Assembly: GCA_020060485.1 (NCBI GenBank)
Contig: JAGVAB010000011.1
Coordinates: 1 to 14,570, forward strand
Length of the DNA: 14,570 bases
Direction of reading: 5' to 3'
From: Anaerolineales bacterium
Lineage (GTDB): Bacteria; Chloroflexota; Anaerolineae; Anaerolineales; Anaerolineaceae
A program made the translations under genes and the position numbers. Of the stretch, positions 6,984-14,541 are shown piece after piece. Every line of letters starts with the position of its first letter. Position 1 is the stretch's first letter. The notes below the pieces were generated by a model. It had not been told where the DNA came from, did not search any database, and saw only the letters and a program-made list of their open reading frames with translations.

Positions 6984-7661
6984 ATGGCTACACCGATAAT
7001 GGAGTTACATGACCTGGGGCGAGTGGCAGATGGGCAAACCCTGGTAACCGGCATCAATTTAACCCTGTTCGCAGGTGAGGTGCTGGCGATCACCGGGCCG
7101 AGTGGGGCGGGAAAGACCTCATTGCTGCGCCTGCTCAACCGTCTGGATGAACCTACCCAGGGTACTGTATTGGTGGATGGGAAAGATTACCATCAGATTG
7201 AGGTCAGCACCCTGCGCCGCCAGTTGGGGATGGTGTTACAGCAGGCTTATCTTTTTCCGGGCACAGTAGCGGAGAATTTACGCTTTGGGCCGCTCCAGCA
7301 TGGTCAAAATTTACCAGAAGCTGCCGTGGAGGAATTACTTGAACGGGTAGGTCTGCGGGGGTTCGCAGGGCAGGACGTTTCAAAAATTTCGGGCGGCGAG
7401 GCGCAGCGCGTCTCGCTGGCGCGCACCCTGGCCAATCACCCGAAAGTTTTGCTGCTGGATGAGCCAACTTCTTCCCTGGATGAGGCCAATCGCCTGGGCA
7501 TTGAAAACCTGATCCTGGAAATCATCCGTGACAACGGCATGGGCTGTGTGATGGTGACGCACGATCTGGAACAAGCCGAACGCATGGCAGACAAAGTGCT
7601 GGTGCTGGAAGGCGGCCGTATGCTGCGTATGGGCGGCCCTGGGGAGGTGCTGCATGCTTAG
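6984..7661 (+). CDS. fetA: ABC transporter ATP-binding protein, FetA-like
   Basis: Cytosolic ABC ATPase of 225 residues from the ATG at 6984. Walker A is GPSGAGKT at 38-45, the Q-loop is near Q86/Q87, the signature is ISGGE at 135-139, Walker B is LLLDE at 156-160 followed by PTSSLD, and the switch histidine is H193. All catalytic residues are present. The frame is open upstream to 6828, but the extra 52 residues are AT-rich and unlike the family, while about 225 residues is the normal length. The ribosome binding site is not strong. The gene overlaps the following permease gene by 8 bp, so the two should be coupled. The FetA/FetB pair of Escherichia coli is reported to act in iron export and plant STAR1/STAR2 relatives act in aluminium tolerance. 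A metal-linked role here is inference from that family. Confidence 0.87.
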   Translation: MATPIMELHDLGRVADGQTLVTGINLTLFAGEVLAITGPSGAGKTSLLRLLNRLDEPTQGTVLVDGKDYHQIEVSTLRRQLGMVLQQAYLFPGTVAENLRFGPLQHGQNLPEAAVEELLERVGLRGFAGQDVSKISGGEAQRVSLARTLANHPKVLLLDEPTSSLDEANRLGIENLILEIIRDNGMGCVMVTHDLEQAERMADKVLVLEGGRMLRMGGPGEVLHA

Positions 7662-8472
7662 TCAATTCTTTCACACAGAGCTTTCTTTGAGCATTGCCCA
7701 AACCGTGATGGCGGCGTTGGTTTCACTATTGGTCATCTGGTTGTCCTATTGGCAGCGGCTGGGAATGGAAAAGGATATTCTGGTGGGGCTGGTGCGGGCG
7801 CTGGTGCAGATCATTGCAGTAGGGGCGGTGCTGGTTTTTGTGCTGCAAGGGGCACTATGGTTGGCGGTGCCGATCCTGCTTTTGATGATGTGGCTGGCAG
7901 CGCGTGAGGCTGCTCATCGCGCTGAAGGCATCCCGGGAGCGGTGCGGGTCACTTTTTATGGCATTGCGCTGGGTTCAGGGACAGTGCTGGTGGTAATGAC
8001 CTTGCTGGGGGCAATCGAATGGCAGCTTGAATCAATGATTCCTGTGGGCAGCATGATCATCTCGGGTGGTTTGAACGCCTGCGCCCTGGCCTTGGATCGC
8101 TTTCGGGGCGAGGTGGAATCGCACACCGGGCAGATCGAAGCCGGCTTGTGCCTGGGCGCTGAAGCGGAAAAGGTGGTCATGCCTTACGTGCGCAAGGCCT
8201 ATCAGGCCAGTTTGCTGCCGCGCCTGAATGCACTGCGCACGCTGGGAATTGTCTGGATTCCGGGTTTGATGGCGGGCATGCTGCTGGCGGGCAGCGATCC
8301 AATCATTGCAGCCCTGTATCAATTTGTGGTGATGGCGATGATCTTTGTGGCCTCCAGCCTCTCGGCTTTTATCAGCCTGATGCTGGTACGACGGCAAATC
8401 TTCAGCACAGCAGACCAGCTCTTGCTGCAAACCAAGTACACCGCCAACCCGCAAAAAAACATGTTAAACTAG
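7654..8472 (+). CDS. fetB: ABC transporter permease, FetB (UPF0014) family
   Basis: Polytopic inner-membrane protein of 272 residues. Hydrophobic segments lie at about 12-32, 43-65, 68-84, 98-120, 128-148, 197-212 and 217-245. The family's conserved motifs are present: IPVGSMIISGGLNA at 129-142 and a GIVWIPGLMAGM stretch at 198-209 ending in LAGSDP. The loop between them (149-196, with LGAEAEKVVMPYVRKAY) is where the ATPase would dock. The ATG at 7654 lies within the last codons of the ATPase gene (8-bp overlap), the usual arrangement for this pair. The family is annotated as a putative iron export permease. The true substrate in this organism is not known and some homologues are linked to other metals or to nucleotide-sugars. 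Confidence 0.88.
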   Translation: MLSQFFHTELSLSIAQTVMAALVSLLVIWLSYWQRLGMEKDILVGLVRALVQIIAVGAVLVFVLQGALWLAVPILLLMMWLAAREAAHRAEGIPGAVRVTFYGIALGSGTVLVVMTLLGAIEWQLESMIPVGSMIISGGLNACALALDRFRGEVESHTGQIEAGLCLGAEAEKVVMPYVRKAYQASLLPRLNALRTLGIVWIPGLMAGMLLAGSDPIIAALYQFVVMAMIFVASSLSAFISLMLVRRQIFSTADQLLLQTKYTANPQKNMLN

Positions 8473-8495
8473 GTGGAGTTTCAGCCATAATGTTG

Positions 8496-8532
8496 TCGCT
8501 GCGAGCGCAGCGAAGCATTCTCCAGCATGGAA
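8496..8532. repeat. Palindromic dispersed-repeat fragment
   Basis: TCGCTGCG (8496-8503), AG, CGCAGCGA (8506-8513) is a perfect 8-bp dyad, continued by AGCATTCTCCAGCATGG. The string resembles, from memory, the GTCATTGCGAGCGCAGCGAAGCAATCTCC palindrome family dispersed through many bacterial genomes, including Chloroflexota; only part of such an element is here. No T-run follows the stem, so it is unlikely to be a simple terminator for the permease gene. Confidence 0.5.
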
Positions 8533-8570
8533 GGTTAGTGAAGTTCCGTTGATTTCGCATAGTCAATATA

Positions 8571-8574
8571 GAGG
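8571..8574 (+). promoter_or_regulatory. Ribosome binding site of the alpha/beta hydrolase
   Basis: GAGG (within AGAGGTG) ends eight bases before the ATG at 8583 and overlaps the GTG at 8574, so the ATG is the better start. Confidence 0.6.
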
Positions 8575-8582
8575 TGTGGCTC

Positions 8583-9419
8583 ATGGCAGAAGACGAGGAT
8601 CGATTATTTTACGGAAGTGTTCAAAACGACGGGATACGCTTGCAGTATTACCGCACAGGTGGTGAAAAGCCACCGCTGGTATTCATTCATGGATACACAG
8701 ATAACGGCCTGTGTTGGAGCCGTTTGCCGTTGTTTTTGCGCCATACCTATGATGTGGTCATGTATGATGCACGCGGCCATGGAATTTCTGATCATCCAGA
8801 GGGCAGCACCTATTCTTTGGCTGAGCGGGCGGAGGATGCCATTGCTGTTATCGAGGGCCTGTCCCTGCAGCGGCCTGTGCTGATTGGACATTCAATGGGT
8901 GCTGATACAGCCGCCCGTGTGGCTGCGGATCATCCCAAGACCATCCGCGGTCTGGTGCTGATCGATCCGCCCTGGTTCCCGCAAGGCTGGAATTTTCCGA
9001 CTGAGGTGCTGGAGGAGCGGGCACAAAAATCCCGCGAATCCATCCTGCGCTGGCATTCACAGACACTGGATGAAGTGATCGAACTTTGCCGGGAAAAGCA
9101 TCCGCAATGGGATGAGGCCGAGTACTTCCAATGGGCAAAAGCCAAAAAACAGGTTAGACCTGAAGCAGCGTCTGTGATCACCCAGCCGCGCGAAGATTGG
9201 TGGAATATGCTCAAACGCATCACTTGCCCGACCCTGCTGGTGACGGCGAATGTAGATTTGGGCGGGCTGGTGACCGATGAGGTGACAGAAGAAGCGGTGC
9301 AGCTTTGCAAGACCCTTGAGCGGGTACATTTTGAGCAGGCTGGCCATTCGATCCATCGCGAAGAGTTCTACGCTTTGCGTGACGCAGTGCGTACCTTCCT
9401 GCGGCGGCTCAAACCATAA
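8583..9419 (+). CDS. Alpha/beta hydrolase
   Basis: Single-domain alpha/beta-hydrolase of 278 residues without signal peptide, so cytosolic. The oxyanion-hole motif FIHGYTDNG is at 34-42 and the nucleophile elbow GHSMG at 102-106 places the catalytic serine at S104. D225 (TANVDLGG) and H255 (QAGHSIHRE) complete a plausible Ser-Asp-His triad. A lid-like insertion, rich in charged and aromatic residues, spans about 135-205. Close relatives are variously annotated as esterases, lipases or haloperoxidase-like hydrolases, so substrate cannot be assigned. The nucleophile is serine, not aspartate, which argues against a dehalogenase or epoxide hydrolase. It is 110 bp downstream of the FetB-like gene on the same strand, separated by a palindromic repeat, so a shared operon is possible but not evident. 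It ends before a strong hairpin. Confidence 0.9.
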   Translation: MAEDEDRLFYGSVQNDGIRLQYYRTGGEKPPLVFIHGYTDNGLCWSRLPLFLRHTYDVVMYDARGHGISDHPEGSTYSLAERAEDAIAVIEGLSLQRPVLIGHSMGADTAARVAADHPKTIRGLVLIDPPWFPQGWNFPTEVLEERAQKSRESILRWHSQTLDEVIELCREKHPQWDEAEYFQWAKAKKQVRPEAASVITQPREDWWNMLKRITCPTLLVTANVDLGGLVTDEVTEEAVQLCKTLERVHFEQAGHSIHREEFYALRDAVRTFLRRLKP

Positions 9420-9457
9420 CAAGGGATCAGTAGACAATCATCGGGAGACAAATTTCT

Positions 9458-9502
9458 AAATCACACCTGCCGCAGGGTTTCAACCTGCGGCAGGTGTGAT
9501 TT
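9458..9502. terminator. Perfect 19-bp hairpin, bidirectional terminator between convergent genes
   Basis: Bases 9458-9476 pair perfectly with 9484-9502 across a 7-base loop. The arms begin AAATCACACC and end GGTGTGATTT. It lies 38 bp after the alpha/beta hydrolase and 53 bp after the end of the converging lipoprotein gene. A-T ends of the stem supply short U-stretches in both directions. The stem is longer than most terminators, so it could also be a dispersed palindrome recruited for this job. Confidence 0.8.
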
Positions 9503-9555
9503 GGTATTATGACCAAAAGCATAACGGTTTCTTCAGAAAGCCAATTCGGCTTCTC

Positions 9556-10254
9556 TTATTCCCCCAGTTTCTCGACAACCGTCGACTGCAAGCAGCGCAC
9601 AAATGCCTCAGCCCGCGCCCCGGTGAAGCTTGCCAAAACGGGCTGCCTTGTATCTATTTCCCAATCAAGAGCCTTGAATTGTTCATTCAACCAGCTTTGG
9701 GGCAACACACCCAGGGCAGTGGGATCATCTGCCACATATTGCTGCATAGCCTCCAGGCTGGGGGCGATCTGAATATTCACACTGCGCGGAACCGGGCTGC
9801 CCAGGGCAGACTCCAATGCGTTCTGCACTGCATGCCCGGCAGGCAATGCGTAGACGGTCAGCGGCGCACCATCCGGCCAGGCAAGAGCATCACCTGAGAA
9901 AAGCTGGCGGACTTCGGCCAGGGTCAAGCTGATGGCCTGACTGGCGGGATTTGCGATCAATACCAGGCCATCTTCACCCAACAGAATGACCTCTCCGGCA
10001 ATTTCGTCCGGTTCGCCCCAATACAGGCTCACGTCCGGGTCCGCTTCTGCTTCCACGACCAGCACGGTTAACTGAGGCTTCTCGAGGGCGCAGGTATTGA
10101 ATGCTGGTTGCAGCCAGCGCAGGGCGGGTGGATACGCCAGGGTCAGAAGCTGTGGCGTGGGCTGCGGCTCGGCAGGGGGCAGTTCCGCCTGCTGGCAGGC
10201 TGCCAGCAGCAGGATCACGATAAGCCATAACCCAGAGCGCCATTTATCAGGCAT
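9556..10254 (-). CDS. Short lipoprotein with PstS-like substrate-binding fold
   Basis: Predicted lipoprotein of 232 residues. A basic start and hydrophobic helix lead to the lipobox LLAAC with C20 as the lipidated cysteine, followed by a proline-rich linker (25-34). The remainder resembles part of the phosphate-binding type of periplasmic binding proteins: GLVLIANPASQAISLTLAEV (96-115) leading into RQLFSG at 116-121, where PstS-like proteins have the VNPxNPVxSLTLxQLxxIFSG block. At about 210 residues after cleavage it is shorter than typical PstS (about 300), with a reduced first lobe. It overlaps the end of uppP by 8 bp, so it is probably translated from the same message. A ligand cannot be assigned; phosphate or another anion is inference. 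No pst permease genes are in the window. Confidence 0.75.
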   Translation of the reverse strand: MPDKWRSGLWLIVILLLAACQQAELPPAEPQPTPQLLTLAYPPALRWLQPAFNTCALEKPQLTVLVVEAEADPDVSLYWGEPDEIAGEVILLGEDGLVLIANPASQAISLTLAEVRQLFSGDALAWPDGAPLTVYALPAGHAVQNALESALGSPVPRSVNIQIAPSLEAMQQYVADDPTALGVLPQSWLNEQFKALDWEIDTRQPVLASFTGARAEAFVRCLQSTVVEKLGE

Positions 10255-11065
10255 AACTTGTCACCAGGATGACAGCCGCCACCACGGTTACATAGATGGC
10301 AAAGCCTTTGAGAGAATGATTTTGCAAATAGCCCAACAGCCAGCGGATCGAGAGATAACCGACCAGGCCTGCTGTGAGGAAGCCGACTGCCATCACTGGC
10401 AGGAAGTCGGCCAACCCGGGCATCTTTAGTAGTTTATAGACACTGTAACCGCCTGCGGCCAGCATGATCGGAATCGACATGAGGAAGGAAAATCGGGCCG
10501 CATCGCTGCGTTTCAGATCGCGGGTCATCCCGCCCGCCATGGTCGAACCTGAGCGCGACACACCAGGAAAGAGAGAAAGTACCTGGGCTAAGCCAATCCA
10601 AATGGCATCTTTCCATGTCATCGAATCCATTTCACGACTGCGCTTGCCCAGCCATTCGGCGATGAGCAGCAATGCGGCTGTCACCAGCAGGAAAAAGGCT
10701 GTGGCCCGTGCACTGTGAAAAGCTGCTTCGACCATATCCTCCAGCAGCAGGCCGGCCAGACCAGCGGGGATGGTGGCCAGCACCAGCAGCCAGCCCAGGC
10801 GGGCATCCTGTGTGCCGAAGGGTTTGCGGTCAGCAAGTCCCTTGAAAACGGCTATCACGATGGAGACCAGGTCTTTCCAGAAATAGATAATCACGGCCAC
10901 CAGGGTGCCCATCTGCACCAGGGTGTCAAAGGGGAACACCTGCTCCGGGTTGAGTTCCCAGCCGAACAGGAAAGGCACCAGCACCAGATGGCCCGAGCTG
11001 GAGATGGGCAGGAATTCGGTTAATCCCTGCACGATACCGAGGATGAATGCTTGAAATAGGGTCAT
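10247..11065 (-). CDS. uppP: Undecaprenyl-diphosphatase UppP (BacA)
   Basis: Polytopic membrane enzyme of 272 residues that removes a phosphate from undecaprenyl diphosphate, regenerating the lipid carrier for peptidoglycan and other surface polymers; overexpression gives bacitracin resistance. The two family signatures are present: QGLTEFLPISSSGH at 13-26, holding the glutamate-rich QxxxE motif (Q13, E17) and catalytic serine/histidine region, and PGVSRSGST at 167-175 with R171. Length and hydrophobic profile are normal for BacA. The ATG at 11065 is preceded by AAGGAAG. It lies 98 bp downstream of the GT-C-like gene, and a possible minus-strand -10 box (TATGAT, plus coordinates 11119-11124) in that gap could give it its own promoter. 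The lipoprotein start lies inside its final codons. Confidence 0.96.
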   Translation of the reverse strand: MTLFQAFILGIVQGLTEFLPISSSGHLVLVPFLFGWELNPEQVFPFDTLVQMGTLVAVIIYFWKDLVSIVIAVFKGLADRKPFGTQDARLGWLLVLATIPAGLAGLLLEDMVEAAFHSARATAFFLLVTAALLLIAEWLGKRSREMDSMTWKDAIWIGLAQVLSLFPGVSRSGSTMAGGMTRDLKRSDAARFSFLMSIPIMLAAGGYSVYKLLKMPGLADFLPVMAVGFLTAGLVGYLSIRWLLGYLQNHSLKGFAIYVTVVAAVILVTSYA

Positions 11066-11163
11066 GATGTGCTTCCTTTATTTTGAGATACGACTTACGA
11101 TGAAGCCGAGAAAATCTTATCATATTTTCAGAGGCTGCTTGTACTTGTTGGCGATATGGTTAT

Positions 11164-13242
11164 TCAATCCACTTTGTAGATATTCAGGCTGTCTGTCTGG
11201 TGCACAAGCGTAAAGCTTTCAGGAGGTTGAAATTCTGGAGTAACCCACCTGGTTTGGACGATGTAGTCAATGCCTTTAGTTTTGATTTTTTCTTCAGAGT
11301 TGATGGTATTACTGAATAGCGCCCGCATCAATTCTTGTCTTTGGAAAATGATATTGTCATCCGCACCGACCAGCACGTATGACATACTGGTTCCTTCGAT
11401 ATACATTTGCCTTTCCGCAAACATGGCATAGTAAAAATAATGTGACAGGTTTGAATCATTGGCGCTAAAGGTAGCCCGGTCTACGGCAATCAGCGAATCT
11501 TTTGGCGTGTTCTCCTTGATCCATATCAAACCTTCAACATCAGTTTGTTGGATGGAATTGCTCGGGATGTCTGTATCGGATAAAAATTGAACGATGTTTC
11601 CTGAAATATTTTCAATACCTGTCTTAATGCTCCTGGTTGCGCTGTAACCTCCCCAGGCAGCAAACAAAAAATAATAGATTTGAATCATCAGCATGGGCAG
11701 ACAAATTGCCAAAATAACCTTTGGTATGACCGGGTATTTGGCATTTGGGGGACTGTTCAAGGTGTAAATGGACAAAGCGATCAAAGGAAGATATGCGGCC
11801 ATCATGAAGTACATTTCACTATTGCCAGCATGATCGATGATTTGTGAAAATGCCATGGAAATGAAAGCAGTGCTAATCAGAGCCCCCTGAACAATGATTT
11901 CGTTCGTTTGCAACTTTTTTTTGCTCAGGTCAATGCCATACTTGGTGCAAGCAATTGTGAAGAGGAAGACCAAAACAGGTTGAGCTGTGAATAAGGTGAA
12001 TAGTACAGACAGGATCAGATTCAGGTAGGTATTCGTGAATTTGTTGGTGATCAACAATGCCTCTATGGAGGAAAGCTGTATGCCCTGCGTAATTGACAAG
12101 TTATTCAGCGCGGAATAAGTTCCCACACAGAAAATGTTGATGATCAAGAAAATTGCAATTATTCCAATCCCGTAAGTGAAGCAGTAATTGAATTTTTTCC
12201 TGAACAACCAGGCTATACAAATAACACCAGGAAAGATGGAAAGTACGACTGCCAGAGGCGCTTTTGCGCCCACCGTTATTGCGTAGAACAACATGGTAGC
12301 AAGAAATGAGAGCCTATTCAGTGGGGTGTTTGATTCCCTGAAATCTTCGACAAAACTGGCGATAAGAAATGCACCATATGCAAAGCTAACATCCAACCCA
12401 AGAGGAGCGAGGTGAAAATGGTGAAAGTTCGTTACGATGGATATGCGTTCAATCCCCGTTGAAAACAGGATGGTAATGAGCAAAAGGAGTTTTTGAAATT
12501 TTGTTGCATTGAACGTATCCAGGAAAAAATTCAAGCCACCTATGAGCAGCAGCGATTTTGTTAATGGGTAAAGGGGGAAAGATAGAGTGAAAATATCAAT
12601 ATTGGATACCAAACTGGAGAAGGCTACATGGATATTGGAGAAGTAATGGTAATTCAGGGTGAATCCGCTCAGGTAGGGCGCTTGTGGTGGAAAATTATGA
12701 AATAAACCAATTGAAGTATTTACCCAGTATTGAACGTCTCTTAGATAGGTTGAGGATCCAGTTACTGTAGGCGAAATATTCGTTCCGCTGTAGATAATGA
12801 CATCTGCGGCCAGCGTGAGAAAGAAAAACAAAACAGGGGCGACCGTGTCTGATCTTTGAAGCCTGAGAGAGGCACATTGATTGGAATGCTTTATGAGGAT
12901 AAAAATTGAAAGCAGGGAAATGATGGGAGAAACGAATTTGAGGTAATCTCCCAAGCCAAATGGCATCAGCAAGAAGTATTGAAGGATATTGATGCCATAC
13001 CCCAGCGCATACCCAAGAGCAATGATATTTACCCAATGGTCATTCTTTTTTCGGATCAAGGCATAAATTGCCAGACCAGGTAAAAAAGTGATGAAGAATT
13101 GAAGATAAACATTCGCAAGGGTGGCTGCTGCGGATATTCTGAACAGGAAAGCAGCAACGATGGAATACGCTGAAATGATTCCGAGCATCAAGAACAATAT
13201 CTTAGAATAAAGATTGTTTGTGAATTTATTAAATTGAGACAT
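11164..13242 (-). CDS. Large polytopic membrane protein, putative GT-C fold glycosyltransferase
   Basis: Protein of 692 residues with more than ten hydrophobic segments over residues 12-530 and a soluble C-terminal domain at about 567-692. The first large external loop has YLRDVQYW with D169, then HNFPPQAPY (182-190) and LNYHYFSNIHVA (196-207). A later loop carries HAGNSEMYF (471-479). The soluble part begins GLIWIKENTPKDSLIAVD and includes KGIDYIVQ (656-663), both typical of the C-terminal domain of membrane GT-C enzymes that transfer sugars from polyprenyl-phosphate donors. I do not recognise a specific family. The gene is clearly AT-rich: 22 G/C in 60 at 12121-12180 against 40 in 60 within tgt (13861-13920) and 45 in 60 within uppP (10741-10800), a sign of recent acquisition. 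The ribosome binding site is weak, with AGGTGG about 13 bases upstream. It sits 60 bp after tgt and 98 bp before uppP. Confidence 0.7.
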   Translation of the reverse strand: MSQFNKFTNNLYSKILFLMLGIISAYSIVAAFLFRISAAATLANVYLQFFITFLPGLAIYALIRKKNDHWVNIIALGYALGYGINILQYFLLMPFGLGDYLKFVSPIISLLSIFILIKHSNQCASLRLQRSDTVAPVLFFFLTLAADVIIYSGTNISPTVTGSSTYLRDVQYWVNTSIGLFHNFPPQAPYLSGFTLNYHYFSNIHVAFSSLVSNIDIFTLSFPLYPLTKSLLLIGGLNFFLDTFNATKFQKLLLLITILFSTGIERISIVTNFHHFHLAPLGLDVSFAYGAFLIASFVEDFRESNTPLNRLSFLATMLFYAITVGAKAPLAVVLSIFPGVICIAWLFRKKFNYCFTYGIGIIAIFLIINIFCVGTYSALNNLSITQGIQLSSIEALLITNKFTNTYLNLILSVLFTLFTAQPVLVFLFTIACTKYGIDLSKKKLQTNEIIVQGALISTAFISMAFSQIIDHAGNSEMYFMMAAYLPLIALSIYTLNSPPNAKYPVIPKVILAICLPMLMIQIYYFLFAAWGGYSATRSIKTGIENISGNIVQFLSDTDIPSNSIQQTDVEGLIWIKENTPKDSLIAVDRATFSANDSNLSHYFYYAMFAERQMYIEGTSMSYVLVGADDNIIFQRQELMRALFSNTINSEEKIKTKGIDYIVQTRWVTPEFQPPESFTLVHQTDSLNIYKVD

Positions 13243-13302
13243 AAAAAATCGAATCCCACCTAAATCACAATGTTTTTACTGGGAATTGAACATACCAGAA
13301 GT

Positions 13303-14424
13303 CTAGTTTTTAGATAAAGCATAATTATCCAAAAAGTCCGCTGCAAAATCCTGATACGTGCCGTCCATGATCGCTTGACGGGCATCGCGCATTAATTGAA
13401 GGAGCATATAGATGTTATGGATCGAGACCAGCGTGCCGGCCAGCAGCTCTTTGGCTACGATCAAATGGCGCAGGTAAGCGCGGCTGAAATGCAGGCAAGT
13501 GTAGCATGTGCAGGTGGGGTCAATCGGCTGAGAGTCATGCGCATAGCCAGTATTCAGCAGATTCATGCGGCCAGTGCGAGTCATGGCGGCCTTGTGGCGT
13601 GCCAGGCGGGTGGGAAGTACGCAGTCAAAGATGTCCACCCCGCGCAGAACACCGTTGATCAGGTCTTCCGGCGAACCGACGCCCATCAGATAGCGGGGTT
13701 TGTCGGCAGGCAGGATGGCGTTGACCACTTCCAGCATGTCGTTCATTTCTTCCTTGGTCTCGCCCACCGAGAGGCCGCCGATGGCATGACCGGGAAAACC
13801 CAGAGAGGAGATAAATTCCGCTGACTGGGTGCGCAAGTCGGGGAAGATGCCACCCTGCACGATGCCAAACAAAGCCTGGTCGGGACGGGTCTTGGCTTGC
13901 AGGCAGCGCTCGGCCCAGCGGTGCGTGCGTTCCATGGCAGCCTGACTGTATTTGCGGTCATAGGGTGGGGCGCATTCGTCAAAGGCCATGATGATATCTG
14001 CGCCCAGTTTCTGCTGGATATCGATTGATTTCTCGGGGGTGAAGCGATGCGTTGAGCCGTCGATGTGGCTGCGGAAGGTGACCCCGTCCTCATCCAGTTT
14101 GCGCAGGTCGTTCAGCGAGAAGACCTGGAAGCCGCCTGAATCGGTAAGCATGGGTTTGGGCCACTGCATGAATTGGTGGAGTCCACCCATCTCGGCTACC
14201 AGGTCCGGGCCGGGGCGCAGATAAAGATGATAGGTGTTGGACAGCACCAGCTGCGTACCCACTTCCTCCAGTTGGACCGGGGTAACGCCCTTGACCGTGG
14301 CCTGGGTTCCGACCGGCGCAAACACCGGTGTCAGCAGGTCGCCGTGCGGGGTGTGAAATACACCGGCCCGGGCGCTGCCGTCCTGGGCGATGCATTCGTA
14401 TGTGAAGTTTTTGTCTTGAGCCAT
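13303..14424 (-). CDS. tgt: Queuine tRNA-ribosyltransferase
   Basis: Bacterial tRNA-guanine transglycosylase of 373 residues, the normal length. It swaps guanine 34 of tRNAs with GUN anticodons for preQ1 on the way to queuosine. Using the Zymomonas enzyme as guide, D95 (LTDSGGFQVF) is the general acid/base, D149 (AFDECAPP), Q190 (FGIVQGG) and G217 (GGLSVGE) line the base pocket, and D267 (FDCVLPTR) is the nucleophile. The zinc site is C305, C307, C310 and H336. All key residues are present, so it should be active. The ATG at 14424 has AGGTGG ten bases upstream and a consensus -10 TATAAT further up. No queA or preQ1 synthesis genes are adjacent, so tgt appears detached from other queuosine genes here. 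Confidence 0.97.
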   Translation of the reverse strand: MAQDKNFTYECIAQDGSARAGVFHTPHGDLLTPVFAPVGTQATVKGVTPVQLEEVGTQLVLSNTYHLYLRPGPDLVAEMGGLHQFMQWPKPMLTDSGGFQVFSLNDLRKLDEDGVTFRSHIDGSTHRFTPEKSIDIQQKLGADIIMAFDECAPPYDRKYSQAAMERTHRWAERCLQAKTRPDQALFGIVQGGIFPDLRTQSAEFISSLGFPGHAIGGLSVGETKEEMNDMLEVVNAILPADKPRYLMGVGSPEDLINGVLRGVDIFDCVLPTRLARHKAAMTRTGRMNLLNTGYAHDSQPIDPTCTCYTCLHFSRAYLRHLIVAKELLAGTLVSIHNIYMLLQLMRDARQAIMDGTYQDFAADFLDNYALSKN

Positions 14425-14459
14425 TTTCTGTCTTCCACCTGTTCGCGATTTGCCTTTGG

Positions 14460-14465
14460 ATTATA
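14460..14465 (-). promoter_or_regulatory. -10 box of the tgt promoter
   Basis: The minus strand reads TATAAT, a perfect -10 hexamer, 35 bases upstream of the tgt ATG. No good -35 hexamer is seen at 16-18 bases; the nearest, TTCAAT, is about 21 away. A 5' leader of roughly 28 bases would result. Confidence 0.5.
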
Positions 14466-14541
14466 ACCCAATGAAAGGGATCAGGGATTGAAAAATCAAG
14501 GGGCTCTCTGGGAATTGCCGTGAAAAAGAAGTTTGATGGGG

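Noticed and set aside
8510..8516. GCGAAGC shared by the repeat near 8500 and the edge hairpin as evidence of one element family
   Set aside because: A 7-base match is expected about twice by chance in this length on two strands, and the surrounding stems differ.
8574..8582. GTG start for the alpha/beta hydrolase
   Set aside because: The GTG overlaps the Shine-Dalgarno sequence AGAGGTG; the ATG at 8583 has correct spacing and adds no lost conserved residues.
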